Origin: Cocos nucifera
Lineage: Eukaryota > Streptophyta > Magnoliopsida > Arecales > Arecaceae
Reading direction: 5' to 3'
Assembly: GCA_006176705.1 (NCBI GenBank)
Contig: QRFJ01003052.1
Span: 1 to 64,000, forward strand
DNA length: 64,000 nucleotides
Under the pieces are notes generated by a model. It worked only from the letters and a program-made list of their open reading frames with translations. It was not told the origin of the DNA and ran no database searches. Both the position numbers and the translations under genes were made by a program. Below are positions 12,155 through 21,925 of this stretch, one piece after another; position 1 is the stretch's first letter, and every line of letters starts with the position of its first letter.

Positions 12155-13925
12155 TGTTCCATTCGATGAAATAAAGATATAGACACCCCTGGCCCATCGA
12201 TTGATCAGTTAGATTAAATTTTTAGCCCCTAGATCTCCTTCTCAAACTCAAATTTAAATATACAAAGCTTCTAAAAATAAAAACTTAAAATAATTAAAGA
12301 AATTTAATAATATAATTACTTGATGTGATGACTAAGATGACAAGCTTAGTTGGTTGCATAGTTGCAAGTCTCGGAGAAGCTTCATGACTGTATCATGGAT
12401 GGCATCCAAGAGGCTCTGAGGTCATTGGCTTAGAAACCTCTGCATGACCTCCTCCATATGTGCATTGCTCTAGGTCTGGGACATCGAGGCCTGTGAGGAT
12501 GCTGAAGGGTATCAAGGCGATGGAGGGTCGAAGCTGTGGTTGAATCCTATGACCCGATTCCTACTCACCCCTTCGATGGCACTGAGCCATCCCTCAAGTT
12601 CAAGAAAGGGCTGAGAAGATGGGTCATCATTATACCTCTTAGCAATGTACGTCGCATAATGTGTTTGTATAGTTCAAAAATATATTAGTTGTAATATAAA
12701 AATCAAATCCTATGTCATCTTAATTATAAAGTAAAGTTTGAAGTTCTTACCATGATCTGTTACAATGTAGAATCTAAATAATCATCAATCCTCCTAGACT
12801 CGTGTGTGGCCTACCACAACTATAGCTGGTCTGGTGGATGACCCAATTGCCATATCTATGATACGTAAATAATAAAATTAAATTAATTAAAACATGCATA
12901 TAAGAGCTTTTATAGTTCTAGTGAAGAGTCTTGGTATTGATTTCTTATCAATCTATCGGCCATAATATGTGTGCTGACCGACTGCTCGTGTCTGATCGGA
13001 TCCTACTAGGTGGCCCAATTCTATCGAGCCATTTGCCACCTATCGAAGTACTCCTCACTGCTCCACTAGTCATAGAGAGCCTATCATATGTCCACTCATA
13101 TCTAGTGATTTAAGAAGGACCTCCAATCCGATGGTGACTAGAAATCGAAGTGCTGGATGGCAGACAGCCTAAGTCTATAGAGGCCATCTTAGAGCCTCCA
13201 TGTGGCCACATTCTCGAAGATCTATGGCCAACCTCCTCATCCTGGAGAGTCTCGAATCAATAGTACTCCTGCAAGATAGAAGTAAGCATGCATTTATATA
13301 TAATTAAAATACCAATATATCAAAACTTTAAAAATTAAATTAGTTTGGACTTACTAGAAACATCTTCTAGGCTACATTTCAAGCTCCAGATGGCTAGTTA
13401 GAAAACTTATTCATCGGCCCCAGCATCAAGCATCGGATAATATCGATAACCATATGAGATACTCCAGACTCTCTAAACATGCTGCAAAATTAATTTTGAA
13501 AAATAAATATTAACTCTAGAATTACTAAATTTTAAACATATTAATTAAAATTATAGTACTTACGAGCAGCTCTGAATATGAATGAGCTATCTATCCTCTG
13601 ATCGAGTTAGAGATGCCGCGAGCCAGGTGGGTCCTCGATCATGACTCTATGTCTGTGAGCCAATCACCACTACATATGACTGTGGGGTCACTGGTGATCC
13701 CCTATCATTCAAATTTGAACATAAAATATCTAATATAAAGAATATTATATTATTAGCAAAGGACAAAATAACAATATCTAAAGTGTTAGAGTTTAATTAC
13801 CATCTAGTGTGAGATGTGCAAAACCATGTGAACTAGCCGCATGATTGCTCTCTCCTCAAGAGCTCTATCCTTGGCTAAAATGGCTCTAATCTTTAGAAGA
13901 CATGATGTATAATCTCTAAAAATAA
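12155..13925 (-). pseudogene. Decayed En/Spm (Ptta)-type transposase-like gene fragments
   Basis: No intact frame exists, but short minus-strand blocks separated by AT-rich stretches read like exons of a plant transposase of the Ptta/En/Spm (Transposase_24) kind. Examples are WSSEEYFDRWQMAR with HEQSVSTHIMADR near 12935-13075, YGNWVIHQTSYSCGRPH near 12785-12845, and LELEGWLSAIEGVSRNRV near 12540-12620. The last resembles the glycine-rich G-x-R-x-R-V-x-G segment near the C-terminus of such proteins. Further possible blocks are at 13390-13480 and 13580-13660. The family name is an inference from these fragments; a degenerate host gene is the alternative. The first 100 bases next to the X LTR show nothing. 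Confidence 0.45.
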
Positions 13926-14564
13926 AAATAAAAACCAAAGCAAATAGATGACCTAAAAATTGGTTCAAACAAAATATCTATCAAAATATAACAAGATGAT
14001 CAAAACTTAACTCACATGTAACAAAGATTGGTAGTTAGCATCTGTAATGTATCAGTAGAAAAATAATTCTTATCTAGCAATATATGATAATGTTGGTATG
14101 CTGGTCCCTTGATTTAGGCATTGCCTGATTCTCATCCAATAGTATATGATAATCTTAGTACATGAAAATATGAAAAAGGCTCAGATCTGCCATTGAAAAA
14201 TAAGGCATTACAAGTTCCTCTGCACCTTTAACCATAAGGTGGCTGCAAGCAGTTGTCTGTGATATAACAGACTATCCAAGATTGCCCTACATTGCAAGTT
14301 TTTCTACACCTTTAAGCATGAGATGACTGCAAGCGGTTGCCTGTGATGTAACAGACCGTCCAAGCTTGACCATACAACACCAAGAATAGAATGCATCACC
14401 TCCATTTAGGCACATCTCACCCAAGCAGCCACCATAGCCTCCTCGAGCTACAAACTAGAAATATAAGTTTTATTAAAAAATAAAATAATAACTTAAAAAT
14501 AAAATTTATGTGCTCGCGTAGCCTAGTCATCTAGCAAGCTCCAAGTCTGCATGCATGGGATACG
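13926..14564. repeat. Unassigned region with an 84-bp direct repeat (14207-14374)
   Basis: Two adjacent copies of an 84-bp unit, 14207-14290 and 14291-14374, share CAAGTT, TGCAAGC, GTCTGTGAT and ATCCAAG-like words at the same spacing. No coding frame is convincing. The rest is AT-rich and may be intron or spacer of the neighbouring transposon debris. Confidence 0.6.
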
Positions 14565-15417
14565 CATCTTGACCGTCCCCATATGTAATGTTGACCTTTA
14601 CTTCTATGATTATGCTTTTAGAAATGCTGCACTCTTAGTTCAAGGATAGACTCATTGTCCTTATAAGAGATGTGTCAATAAAGAAATGCTTGATAGTGAT
14701 ACAATAGTTGCCTATTCATGTAGAAGTGGATTTATGCTAAACTACAAGTGTTGGTACCTGCATAGGGAGATGTGGAAGATAATATGTGCAGATAGGAAAC
14801 TCTACTTGTCCAATACATTTATTGATATGCAAGAGCTTAATGGTGATAGGCTTGAGCATATGATTAGCACATTCAGTGATTTGATCTGATTATTAGTGGA
14901 AGCCCATGTAATAATCTTTCAGATAGTAACTGCCATAGCCATGATGGACTATAGAAGTTGCTATAGTTATAGCCTTGCTTAGCCTCTAAGGGGTAGCAAT
15001 CTTATAGAGAGTAAGCATGACTATAACCATAGTAATCTTATAGTCCATTATAACTATAATATTGTAATCTAAAAGATTATTACATGGACATATACTAATA
15101 ACCAGATCAAATACAAAATATGCTGCTCAAGTCTATCACCATTAAGCTTTTGCACATCAGTAAGGTCTTGGACAAGTAAAGCCTTCAAAGCCCTTGCAGT
15201 TGTCTCCCATGTCTTGATCTTCATATAGGTAACAATGCTTGTAGTTTGGCATAAATTCACTCCTATATAAATGGGCAACTATTCTATTCTTATCAAATAT
15301 TTCTCTATTGATACATTTCTTACAAGGATAACAAACCCGTCCTTGAACTAAGAGTACAACACTCCCAAAAGCATAATCATAGAAGGGACATCATTGTAAA
15401 TGGAGATGGTCAAGATA
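14565..15417. repeat. Foldback: inverted pair of transposase-associated-domain fragments
   Basis: The left arm 14565-14981 and right arm 15012-15417 are imperfect reverse complements separated by about 30 bases. The plus strand of the left arm and the minus strand of the right arm encode the same protein fragment: a Cys-rich zinc-binding block (HCPYKRCVNKEMLD left; YPCKKCINREIFD right), then GFMLNYKCWYLHRE or EFMPNYKHCYLYED. This matches the transposase-associated domain found at the N-terminus of plant CACTA (En/Spm) transposases. Each arm has lost different residues. Transcription through the site would give a long hairpin RNA. Confidence 0.75.
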
Positions 15418-15567
15418 AGTAGGTCGGACGAGTACATCAAAACCCAAAATTTAAAACTAATTAATTTAAATAGTATTAATTTAAAATTAATTTTTAAAAA
15501 TTAACATAATTGGCTCGAGTGCGTAGGGCATGCGAGGGCTGGATGCCTTACATGCCAGCTAGGACCC

Positions 15568-15829
15568 GAGACTCGAGCATGCAGGGTACACTCGAGTTTT
15601 GTGTTTGCGATACTATCCGAACCTTTCCTCGATTCAAGCACTTTGTATGTCGAGATCGAAGCGTGCAGGGCACATCTCGGCTTTGTATTTACAATGCTGC
15701 TCAAACCTTTCCTCAGTTTGAGTACTTTGCATGCCGAGATCAGAGCGCGCAGGGCATATCTTGGCCCCGTGTTTGTAATGCTGCCTGAACCTTCCCTCAA
15801 TTTGAATGCTCTACATGCTGAGATGGTGG
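15568..15829. repeat. 84-bp tandem repeat, three copies plus a partial fourth
   Basis: Units run 15568-15651, 15652-15735 and 15736-15819, each starting GAGA and containing GCAGGG and CTTTGTATG-like words; a partial fourth begins at 15820. The unit length is a multiple of three, so several frames stay open on both strands (for example 15501-15845 minus). I do not call a gene. The unit is GC-richer than its surroundings. 15418-15567 shows nothing else, and element B starts 31 bases after the last unit. Confidence 0.8.
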
Positions 15830-15860
15830 AGGCAACCACAGCCACACATGTCAGAGCAAG

Positions 15861-18142
15861 TGTTAGATATATGTGCCCTAGAAGCCAGAATTGGCTGACA
15901 CTTGTAATACACTTCTAGGGGCAAAATTGTAATTTTGACTATAATTAATAAATGGGTTATTTTCTATCACACATGTGTATTTAGTGTCTGTGATACATCC
16001 TTTGAGTTAATGGTAATGATAATTCATATTTTCAAGAGTTGAAAATTTAAGACATGAATAATCATTATTAACTCATAAATAGCTCCCGACCATAGGATCA
16101 TCACGAGGATGGTGATTGATCCGGAAGGTTGGTGTACGATCGCTTCTCTTTAGTAGATGAGTCTTGAGTCTACGGTGTGGAGACACCGGAGCGAGAGTAC
16201 AGGTACTCGTTAGAGAACGAGGGCACTGAGCGTGACCACCTCGAGTAGTCATTAGGGAGTCTACCTTCTCGTCAATGACTGACTCGATGCTGCAGTAGTG
16301 TGTCTGGTTCTTTGACCTGAGATGCATCGGCAGTTCACCTTGAGGGTGTTATAGTTTGACTACACCATTACTCGGTCTCCTAGCCATATGGAACCCTGAG
16401 GTGTATGTTGGCTGTGACATGTTCATTGTAGGAACTGGATTGCATCAAGATGGGATCTATCTACCTCGGTGGTAGAGGAGTAGCCCTATGATGATCATGA
16501 GAATCAAGTCCTGAAGCCCATGGCCATGGCAGAGTGAAATAATAGAAAGAGTTTCTATTTAGATTTTCACATTGGACTCGAATCGAATGATTACATCATA
16601 TGACAGAGACTAGGGTTTGACGAGTTCACCTTAACCCTAATCTGATCGGGGCTCAAGATAGAAGAACTGAATCACACAGGTAGCTGCACCAAGAGGTTCG
16701 CATTCAGCTCTGATGGGTTGCCACCATATACTGCTAGGTGTCACTGGTGGATTTTGGGAGCAATTAGAATGATTTAGATGATCGATCATTCTAGCTGTTC
16801 GAATCAGAAGAGTTCTGATCCATCGAAAGGAGTTTCGATGATGTCGATGATAGAGATCATGACATATCCCATTACCATACAGAACTGAACCTAACTGGGT
16901 CACACAAACAAGGGTTTGAATCTGGTGATCATCAATTGAACTAATCTAGTTCAATTGATCTGAATGAGATTCAATTAGGTTCAAGGAAATCGTGCTAGCA
17001 CTCGATTGAACCTAACGTTCTTCTTTTGCTATCATAAATAAGTCGTCCTGTCTGAGCCAAAGGAGTTTGTGCTCAAACAGAAGTCTTCTTATGGTCTGAC
17101 TGGAGGTTGTCCAAGTCAGAATAGGTTGTCTTATTTGTAAGACATTACCTGCCAATTTTTGGTCACCTGCCATTTCTTGTTCTTTGACTTTGGTCAAAAG
17201 TCTACCTTTGACTGGTCAAACGTTGACCATTCACCCTTTGACTTTTGACCACATGTCATGCACCTATTGGAGAGCTGGTGGGGGCTTGTCCCCCTGCCAG
17301 AACCTGGCAAGGAGATGGGCGCACGCCAAGGGAGGCGTGAGCCCAGTAAGTAGGAGGCGCATAGGAGTCCTTGTGGGACAAGGACTCCATCTCCCTTTAG
17401 GATTCCAATGAGAGTTCTTCTAAGAATCCAGTTTGACTGGTCCAAGGCACTCTCCAAGTAGGAATCCAGGGGACTCTAATCCCACCAATCAGATTTAGAT
17501 CTGATTTCACAAAGGGTTGTGATTGGTTGGGAGGAAGATGACTTGGATCACGCTTAGTCTATATAAGAGACCCAGCGCCCAAGTGAAAAAATAATAATCA
17601 AGAAGCAATCTTCCCACGCCCCAAGGCTGCCTCTCTCCCCTTTCTCCACGCCATACTCTCTTCTCCCCTTGCTCTCCACGTCCAAAAGTGTTTTGGATTT
17701 GGATTGGTGCGATTTAGATCAAGAAAAGGAGATCAAAAGCAAGAAGGCTGCGCTGCTGCGAAGAACGACTGCAGATCTTCAAAAGGAGTTTTGAAGATCC
17801 TCCAGATCAGATCCAGATCTGATTTTTGGAGGCGTGATAGAGAAGAAGAGGATCTCCAGATCCAGCCCGAGTGGATACCGGTAGAGGCCAGGCGCTTGCG
17901 TGGCTTGATCCAGAACCTTCCGCTGCAAACAGGATCATCAACAGGGTAATAGGATTACCCTATTCAGGTAAATTGAATGTGATTTAATTTATCCTTTTCA
18001 TTTAATTTTTATTAAATAAATAAGAATCAGATCTGAAGCATCCCTGATCTGATACAGATCTAAGAGAAAAATTTTTGAAATATATCTCTTGATCTGATCA
18101 GATCTGAACGAACCTGGTCAGGGAAATCAGGATTTCCCTTCA
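15861..18142 (+). repeat. Element B 5' LTR
   Basis: A 2282-bp LTR starting TGTTAGATATATGTGCC and ending ATTTCCCTTCA. U3 holds the perfect palindromes CCATGGCCATGG (16518-16529) and ATGATCGATCAT (16778-16789). Two CCAAT-type words (about 17485 and, inverted, 17522) lie upstream of the TATA box. The last part is rich in AGATCTGAT words and has the 14-bp palindrome GATCTGATCAGATC at 18091-18104. Confidence 0.95.
17560..17567 (+). promoter_or_regulatory. Element B LTR TATA box
   Basis: TATATAAG within GTCTATATAAGAGACCC, about 580 bases before the LTR end. It is preceded by CCAAT-type words at 17485 and 17522 and is kept as TATATAAG in the 3' LTR (25694-25701) and as TATAAATA in element H (62043-62050). 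Transcription would start about 30 bases downstream, making R plus U5 unusually long (about 550 bases). Confidence 0.75.
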
Positions 18143-18144
18143 AG

Positions 18145-18156
18145 TGGTATCAGAGC
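18145..18156 (+). promoter_or_regulatory. Element B primer binding site
   Basis: TGGTATCAGAGC lies two bases after the LTR end. It is complementary to the 3' end of initiator tRNA-Met, which primes minus-strand cDNA in plant copia elements. Confidence 0.96.
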
Positions 18157-18725
18157 CATGGTTCTAAAAATAGTTTAGATCTGATTTTTAATTTTATTTT
18201 AATTAAAAATAACGTGATTTCAGATGTCACATGAGATGTGATCAGATCTGAAATCAGGAAAATTAAAATTAAATGATTTGGATCTAAGAACATGAAGATA
18301 TGCATGACTAGTTCTAGTATAGAATAGTTCTATAGAATAGTTTTGCATGTCTTTGATTTAATATGATTAAATCATATTTTAGATCTTCTTATTTACTGTT
18401 TTCTGATATTATAAGTGTTATAATAACATCTGATAAACAGCAAATAAAAATTATTTAATTTTAAATATCATATGAGATATGATAGATGCATGACTAGACT
18501 AGTTGTAGAATAGTTCTACATAATTGTCTAGATTAGAATTTATTTTGATTAGATCAATTTAAATCTAATTTTTCAGATTATTATGTGATAATTTAGATCT
18601 GAAAACATGCATGATTATGATACATGAGATGTATGCAAAATATGCCATGGTTAGATCTAAATTTGTATATGAGATATATGATATAGATCTATAACTGTTT
18701 TGTAGTATTGAATGTTTATTGAATG

Positions 18726-18856
18726 TTCCTGATTAAGGCGTTCCCCTTGGCCGTCCGGTCATAAGAACGAAGAAGGGTTTAAAGGCCCTCTCTTCCCATT
18801 CGATGGGGTGTTCTTATGATGTGTAGGGGTGCTGCGCGTTCGTCCTTAATCAGAAA
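18726..18856 (+). ncRNA. Candidate structured RNA element in the leader
   Basis: Nested inverted repeats are seen. The outer stem TTCCTGATTAAGG (18726-18738) pairs with CCTTAATCAGAAA (18844-18856), 12 of 13 positions. The middle stem CATAAGAAC (18760-18768) pairs perfectly with GTTCTTATG (18810-18818). An inner GAAGAAGGG can pair with CCCTCTCTTC using one bulge, closing a TTTAAAGG loop. Homologous positions in A, G, E and H keep the pairing, some with paired base changes. Its position after the PBS suits a packaging, dimerisation or translation signal; the role is inference. Confidence 0.6.
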
Positions 18857-19235
18857 CCCAAAAACTTACTTTCTGCAAAACCCTAGATCCTGAAACCCTA
18901 GGATTTATTGTGCATATTTTGTTTATGAACCCTAACTTAATTAAGAATTAAGTTTATGGAATATTAATTAGGTCTAAAATTGAGAATTTCAGATCTAAGA
19001 CATATTCATAATACTGGGTTCGGGCTTGGGTAGCTCAATTAGGTCTAAGCGGTTGATCAAACCGAATCAAGAGTTGGTTAGATGGGATCAACAATGCTTA
19101 AATTGACCAGCCTAATAGGATTAAGTCTGGGTCAAGATCGAGTCACGATCAAGCAAGACCTAATTAGGCTCAGAGGTTAGAGTCTGGATTGTAGGCTAAC
19201 CCAATTGGTTCTGACTCAACAATTTGGTGTCTAAG

Positions 19236-20025
19236 GTAAGTTTGGCACAGACGACCGACTGGTTTTTAATTGGAAGCTACTCGACCTGAATGCGTTCTTG
19301 TACGAGTTAATGGCATATTCCTTCCACCGGTCTCACTTACCTGGCCATATCTGTTGACACAGTTCTGATCTGAGGTGGTCAATAATCCGAGCTGACCCAT
19401 GCCACTAGGTTAGTCATAATTGTTATGACTAAGCCAAGTCTAGTTTAATGAGACCTGAATCAATTCTCCCTAAGAAAAGATTAAGTCCGAGGTCTTCCAC
19501 CATTGTAGATGTGCGGGCCCTTCCCGGGGTTGATTGTTCTCGGCTGGATACAGTGGCTCAGTTGCACCGGGAAGACGCAACCATGTCTATTAGGCATTGG
19601 ATGCTATGGGCTGGAGGATGAGTTGGGCTCAATATTCCGGATACGGTGAGAGACCCAATTAGGAACCCAGTCTATGCAAATGGTGGGTCTGACTTAACTA
19701 AGGAGTGGATCAATATTCCGGATACGGTGAGATTCATGAATTAGAGACCAAGTTTGGGTGCACCATGATTAGAGAATCATTGAACAAGAGTTGTTCACTC
19801 ATTGGCTAACCCATCACCAATAACTGTTAGGTGAGGTGATGAGTCAGTTGGTGAGACCGCACCACCCACTAGAAATCATCAATCGCGGAGATTTTCGCAT
19901 CTCTACAGAGGGAGTGTAGGGATCCGAGAAAATAGTGGGAGCTAATTTGTTTAAAAATAAAATCCCTAAACAAATTGGTCAAGTCAAAATTACAGTATCT
20001 AACTAGAATCTTTGACTCTCTACAG
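19236..20025 (+). other. Candidate leader intron (about 790 nt)
   Basis: A strong plant-type donor, GTCTAAG/GTAAGTTTGG at 19236, and an acceptor, TTTGACTCTCTACAG/GAAA ending at 20025, would remove most of the second half of the leader and leave four bases before the gag ATG at 20030. Elements A and H keep the donor, and A keeps the acceptor. No transcript evidence is available here. Confidence 0.45.
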
Positions 20026-20029
20026 GAAA

Positions 20030-21925
20030 ATGTCTGCGTCCAACCCACTGGCACGTATCCTAGACACACATAGACTGACTGGACCCAATTATAAAGATTG
20101 GCTCAGGAACTACAAAATTGTTTTGGGTTCAGAGAAGTTAACACATGTTTTGGACCAGGACCCTCCCACCTTACCAGCTCGTCCATCCACTGAACAGAGA
20201 GCGTCTCTGGAAAAATGGATTGACGAAGACAATAAGGCCAGATACTACATGTTGGGCTCGATGTCTGATGAGCTCCAGCGCCAACATGAAGATATCGGGA
20301 CTGCTCGCCAAATGTTGGCTCACCTGCAGGAGATGTTTGGTGAACAGAGTCGCGCAGCCAAATATCAAGTCACGAAACGACTTTTTAAGGCTAAGATGCG
20401 TGATGGGCAGTCAGTCCAAGATCACTGTCTGACAATGATCAAGGACATGGAAGAGCTTGAGAAGCTCGGTGTGAAGTTGGACTTGGACTTGCAGAATGAT
20501 ATTATTCTGCAATCCTTGACTGATGCATATGGGCAATTCATCATGAATTACCACATGCATAAACTTCAAAATTCCTTGGCCGAGTTGATGAATATGCTGG
20601 TTACCGCTGAGCTTTCTATGAAAGGTTCTAAAGGCTCAGTTCTTGCTATGGAACGGACTTCTTCCAAAAGAAAGTCTTATGGAAAGAAAAAGAAGTCTGT
20701 GAAAAAGCAAAAGGTAGAAGGATCAAAGAAGAAGAAGGCAGAACCGAAGAAGAAGGTCGATGGCAAAGGAAAGTGTTTCCATTGCAACAGCGACGGCCAT
20801 TGGAAGCGGAACTGCCCTACTTACCTGGCCACCCTAAAGAACAAGAAGGAAGGTCCTTCTGGAGGTATGCTCGTTATTGAGTCTAACCTTACGGTTTCTT
20901 CTGCATCCAGTTGGGTGCTTGACTCTGGATCTAGTGCTCACCTATGCACTTCTATGCAGGGTCTTGAGGATAGCAGGAGGCTGAGGGATGGAGACATGAT
21001 CCTACGCGTCGGTAATGGAGCAAGAGTTGCTGCAGTAGCCGTGGGAACATACCCTCTTCGATTACCATCTGGTTTAGACTTAGTTTTGAAAGACTGTTAT
21101 TTTGTGCCTGCAGCTAGCAGGAATTTGATTTCTGTTTCATGCTTAGCACAAGAAGGTTATGTGATCACCTTCTTTAAGGACCATTGTAACATTCTTTATG
21201 AAAGAAATAAAATTGCAAATGGTTTCCTTATTAATGGTCTTTATCAGCTACATATTGATGTACCTGTTCTAACTATCGAGCAAAACGTGAATGCCAAACG
21301 ACCTAGGGATAGTCCAAACGACAGATATCTATGGCACCTGAGATTAGGTCATATAGCAGAAGATAGGATCAACAAATTGGAGAAAAATGGGCTATTGAGT
21401 CCATTGACTTCCGAGTCATATCCAACTTGTGAATCTTGTCTTCAAGGCAAAATGACTAAACTCCCTTTTGTTGGACATGGGGAGAGGGCCACAGATCTCC
21501 TTGCCCTAGTACATACTGATGTGTGCGGCCCATTTGATGTGCCGGCTAGAGGCAATTTTGTCTACTTCATTACCTTTACCGATGATCTGTCTAGGTATGG
21601 GTATGTGTATCTTATGAGACACAAGTCTGAAGCTTTTGAAAAGTTCAAAGAATTCAGACATGAAGTAGAAAAACAAACTGGAAAACCCATTAAGGTTCTT
21701 CGATCAGATCGAGGAGGTGAATACCTTAGCCGGGAATTCCTAGACTATCTTAAGGAAAATGGCATAGTCTCTCAATGGACTCCACCAGGAACACCTCAAC
21801 TCAACGGGGTTTCAGAACGGAGAAATCGGACTCCTATTGGATATGGTTCGATCCATGATGAGCTTCACAGACCTCCCAGATTTTCTTTGGGGACATTCAT
21901 TATTAACTTCAATCTTATCTACTGA
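20030..21925 (+). CDS. Element B gag, protease, GAG-pre-integrase and integrase core
   Basis: I chose the ATG at 20030 (MSASNPLARILDTHRL) because its homologue is the start in A and the upstream frame adds only six leader codons. In order: gag capsid-like domain (residues about 1-200), a basic Lys-rich stretch (about 205-247), a CX2CX4HX4C zinc knuckle (249-262), an aspartic protease with Asp298-Ser-Gly, a GAG-pre-integrase zinc segment around His436, and the integrase core with Asp497, Asp560 and Glu596, giving the DD35E spacing. An extra C at 21833/21834, just after the catalytic Glu, throws the frame into a stop at 21925. Products would form the particle and integrate cDNA in the nucleus. 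Confidence 0.93.
   Translation: MSASNPLARILDTHRLTGPNYKDWLRNYKIVLGSEKLTHVLDQDPPTLPARPSTEQRASLEKWIDEDNKARYYMLGSMSDELQRQHEDIGTARQMLAHLQEMFGEQSRAAKYQVTKRLFKAKMRDGQSVQDHCLTMIKDMEELEKLGVKLDLDLQNDIILQSLTDAYGQFIMNYHMHKLQNSLAELMNMLVTAELSMKGSKGSVLAMERTSSKRKSYGKKKKSVKKQKVEGSKKKKAEPKKKVDGKGKCFHCNSDGHWKRNCPTYLATLKNKKEGPSGGMLVIESNLTVSSASSWVLDSGSSAHLCTSMQGLEDSRRLRDGDMILRVGNGARVAAVAVGTYPLRLPSGLDLVLKDCYFVPAASRNLISVSCLAQEGYVITFFKDHCNILYERNKIANGFLINGLYQLHIDVPVLTIEQNVNAKRPRDSPNDRYLWHLRLGHIAEDRINKLEKNGLLSPLTSESYPTCESCLQGKMTKLPFVGHGERATDLLALVHTDVCGPFDVPARGNFVYFITFTDDLSRYGYVYLMRHKSEAFEKFKEFRHEVEKQTGKPIKVLRSDRGGEYLSREFLDYLKENGIVSQWTPPGTPQLNGVSERRNRTPIGYGSIHDELHRPPRFSLGTFIINFNLIY

Larger units (their letters stand above)
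18157..20029 (+). other. Element B untranslated leader
   Basis: About 1.87 kb lie between PBS and the gag ATG, with no credible coding frame. The first 550 bases are AT-rich. A nested stem structure follows at 18726-18856, then a more mixed region, a donor-like site at 19236 and an acceptor-like site ending at 20025. Homologous leaders occur in A, E, G and H, so the layout is a family trait. Confidence 0.8.

Noticed and set aside
14686..14889. 67-residue plus-strand frame as a gene
   Set aside because: It is only the decayed transposase-associated domain in the left foldback arm, with an upstream stop and no continuation.
15501..15918. Several overlapping frames of 92-114 residues
   Set aside because: They arise from the 84-bp tandem repeat being a multiple of three; no frame stands out.
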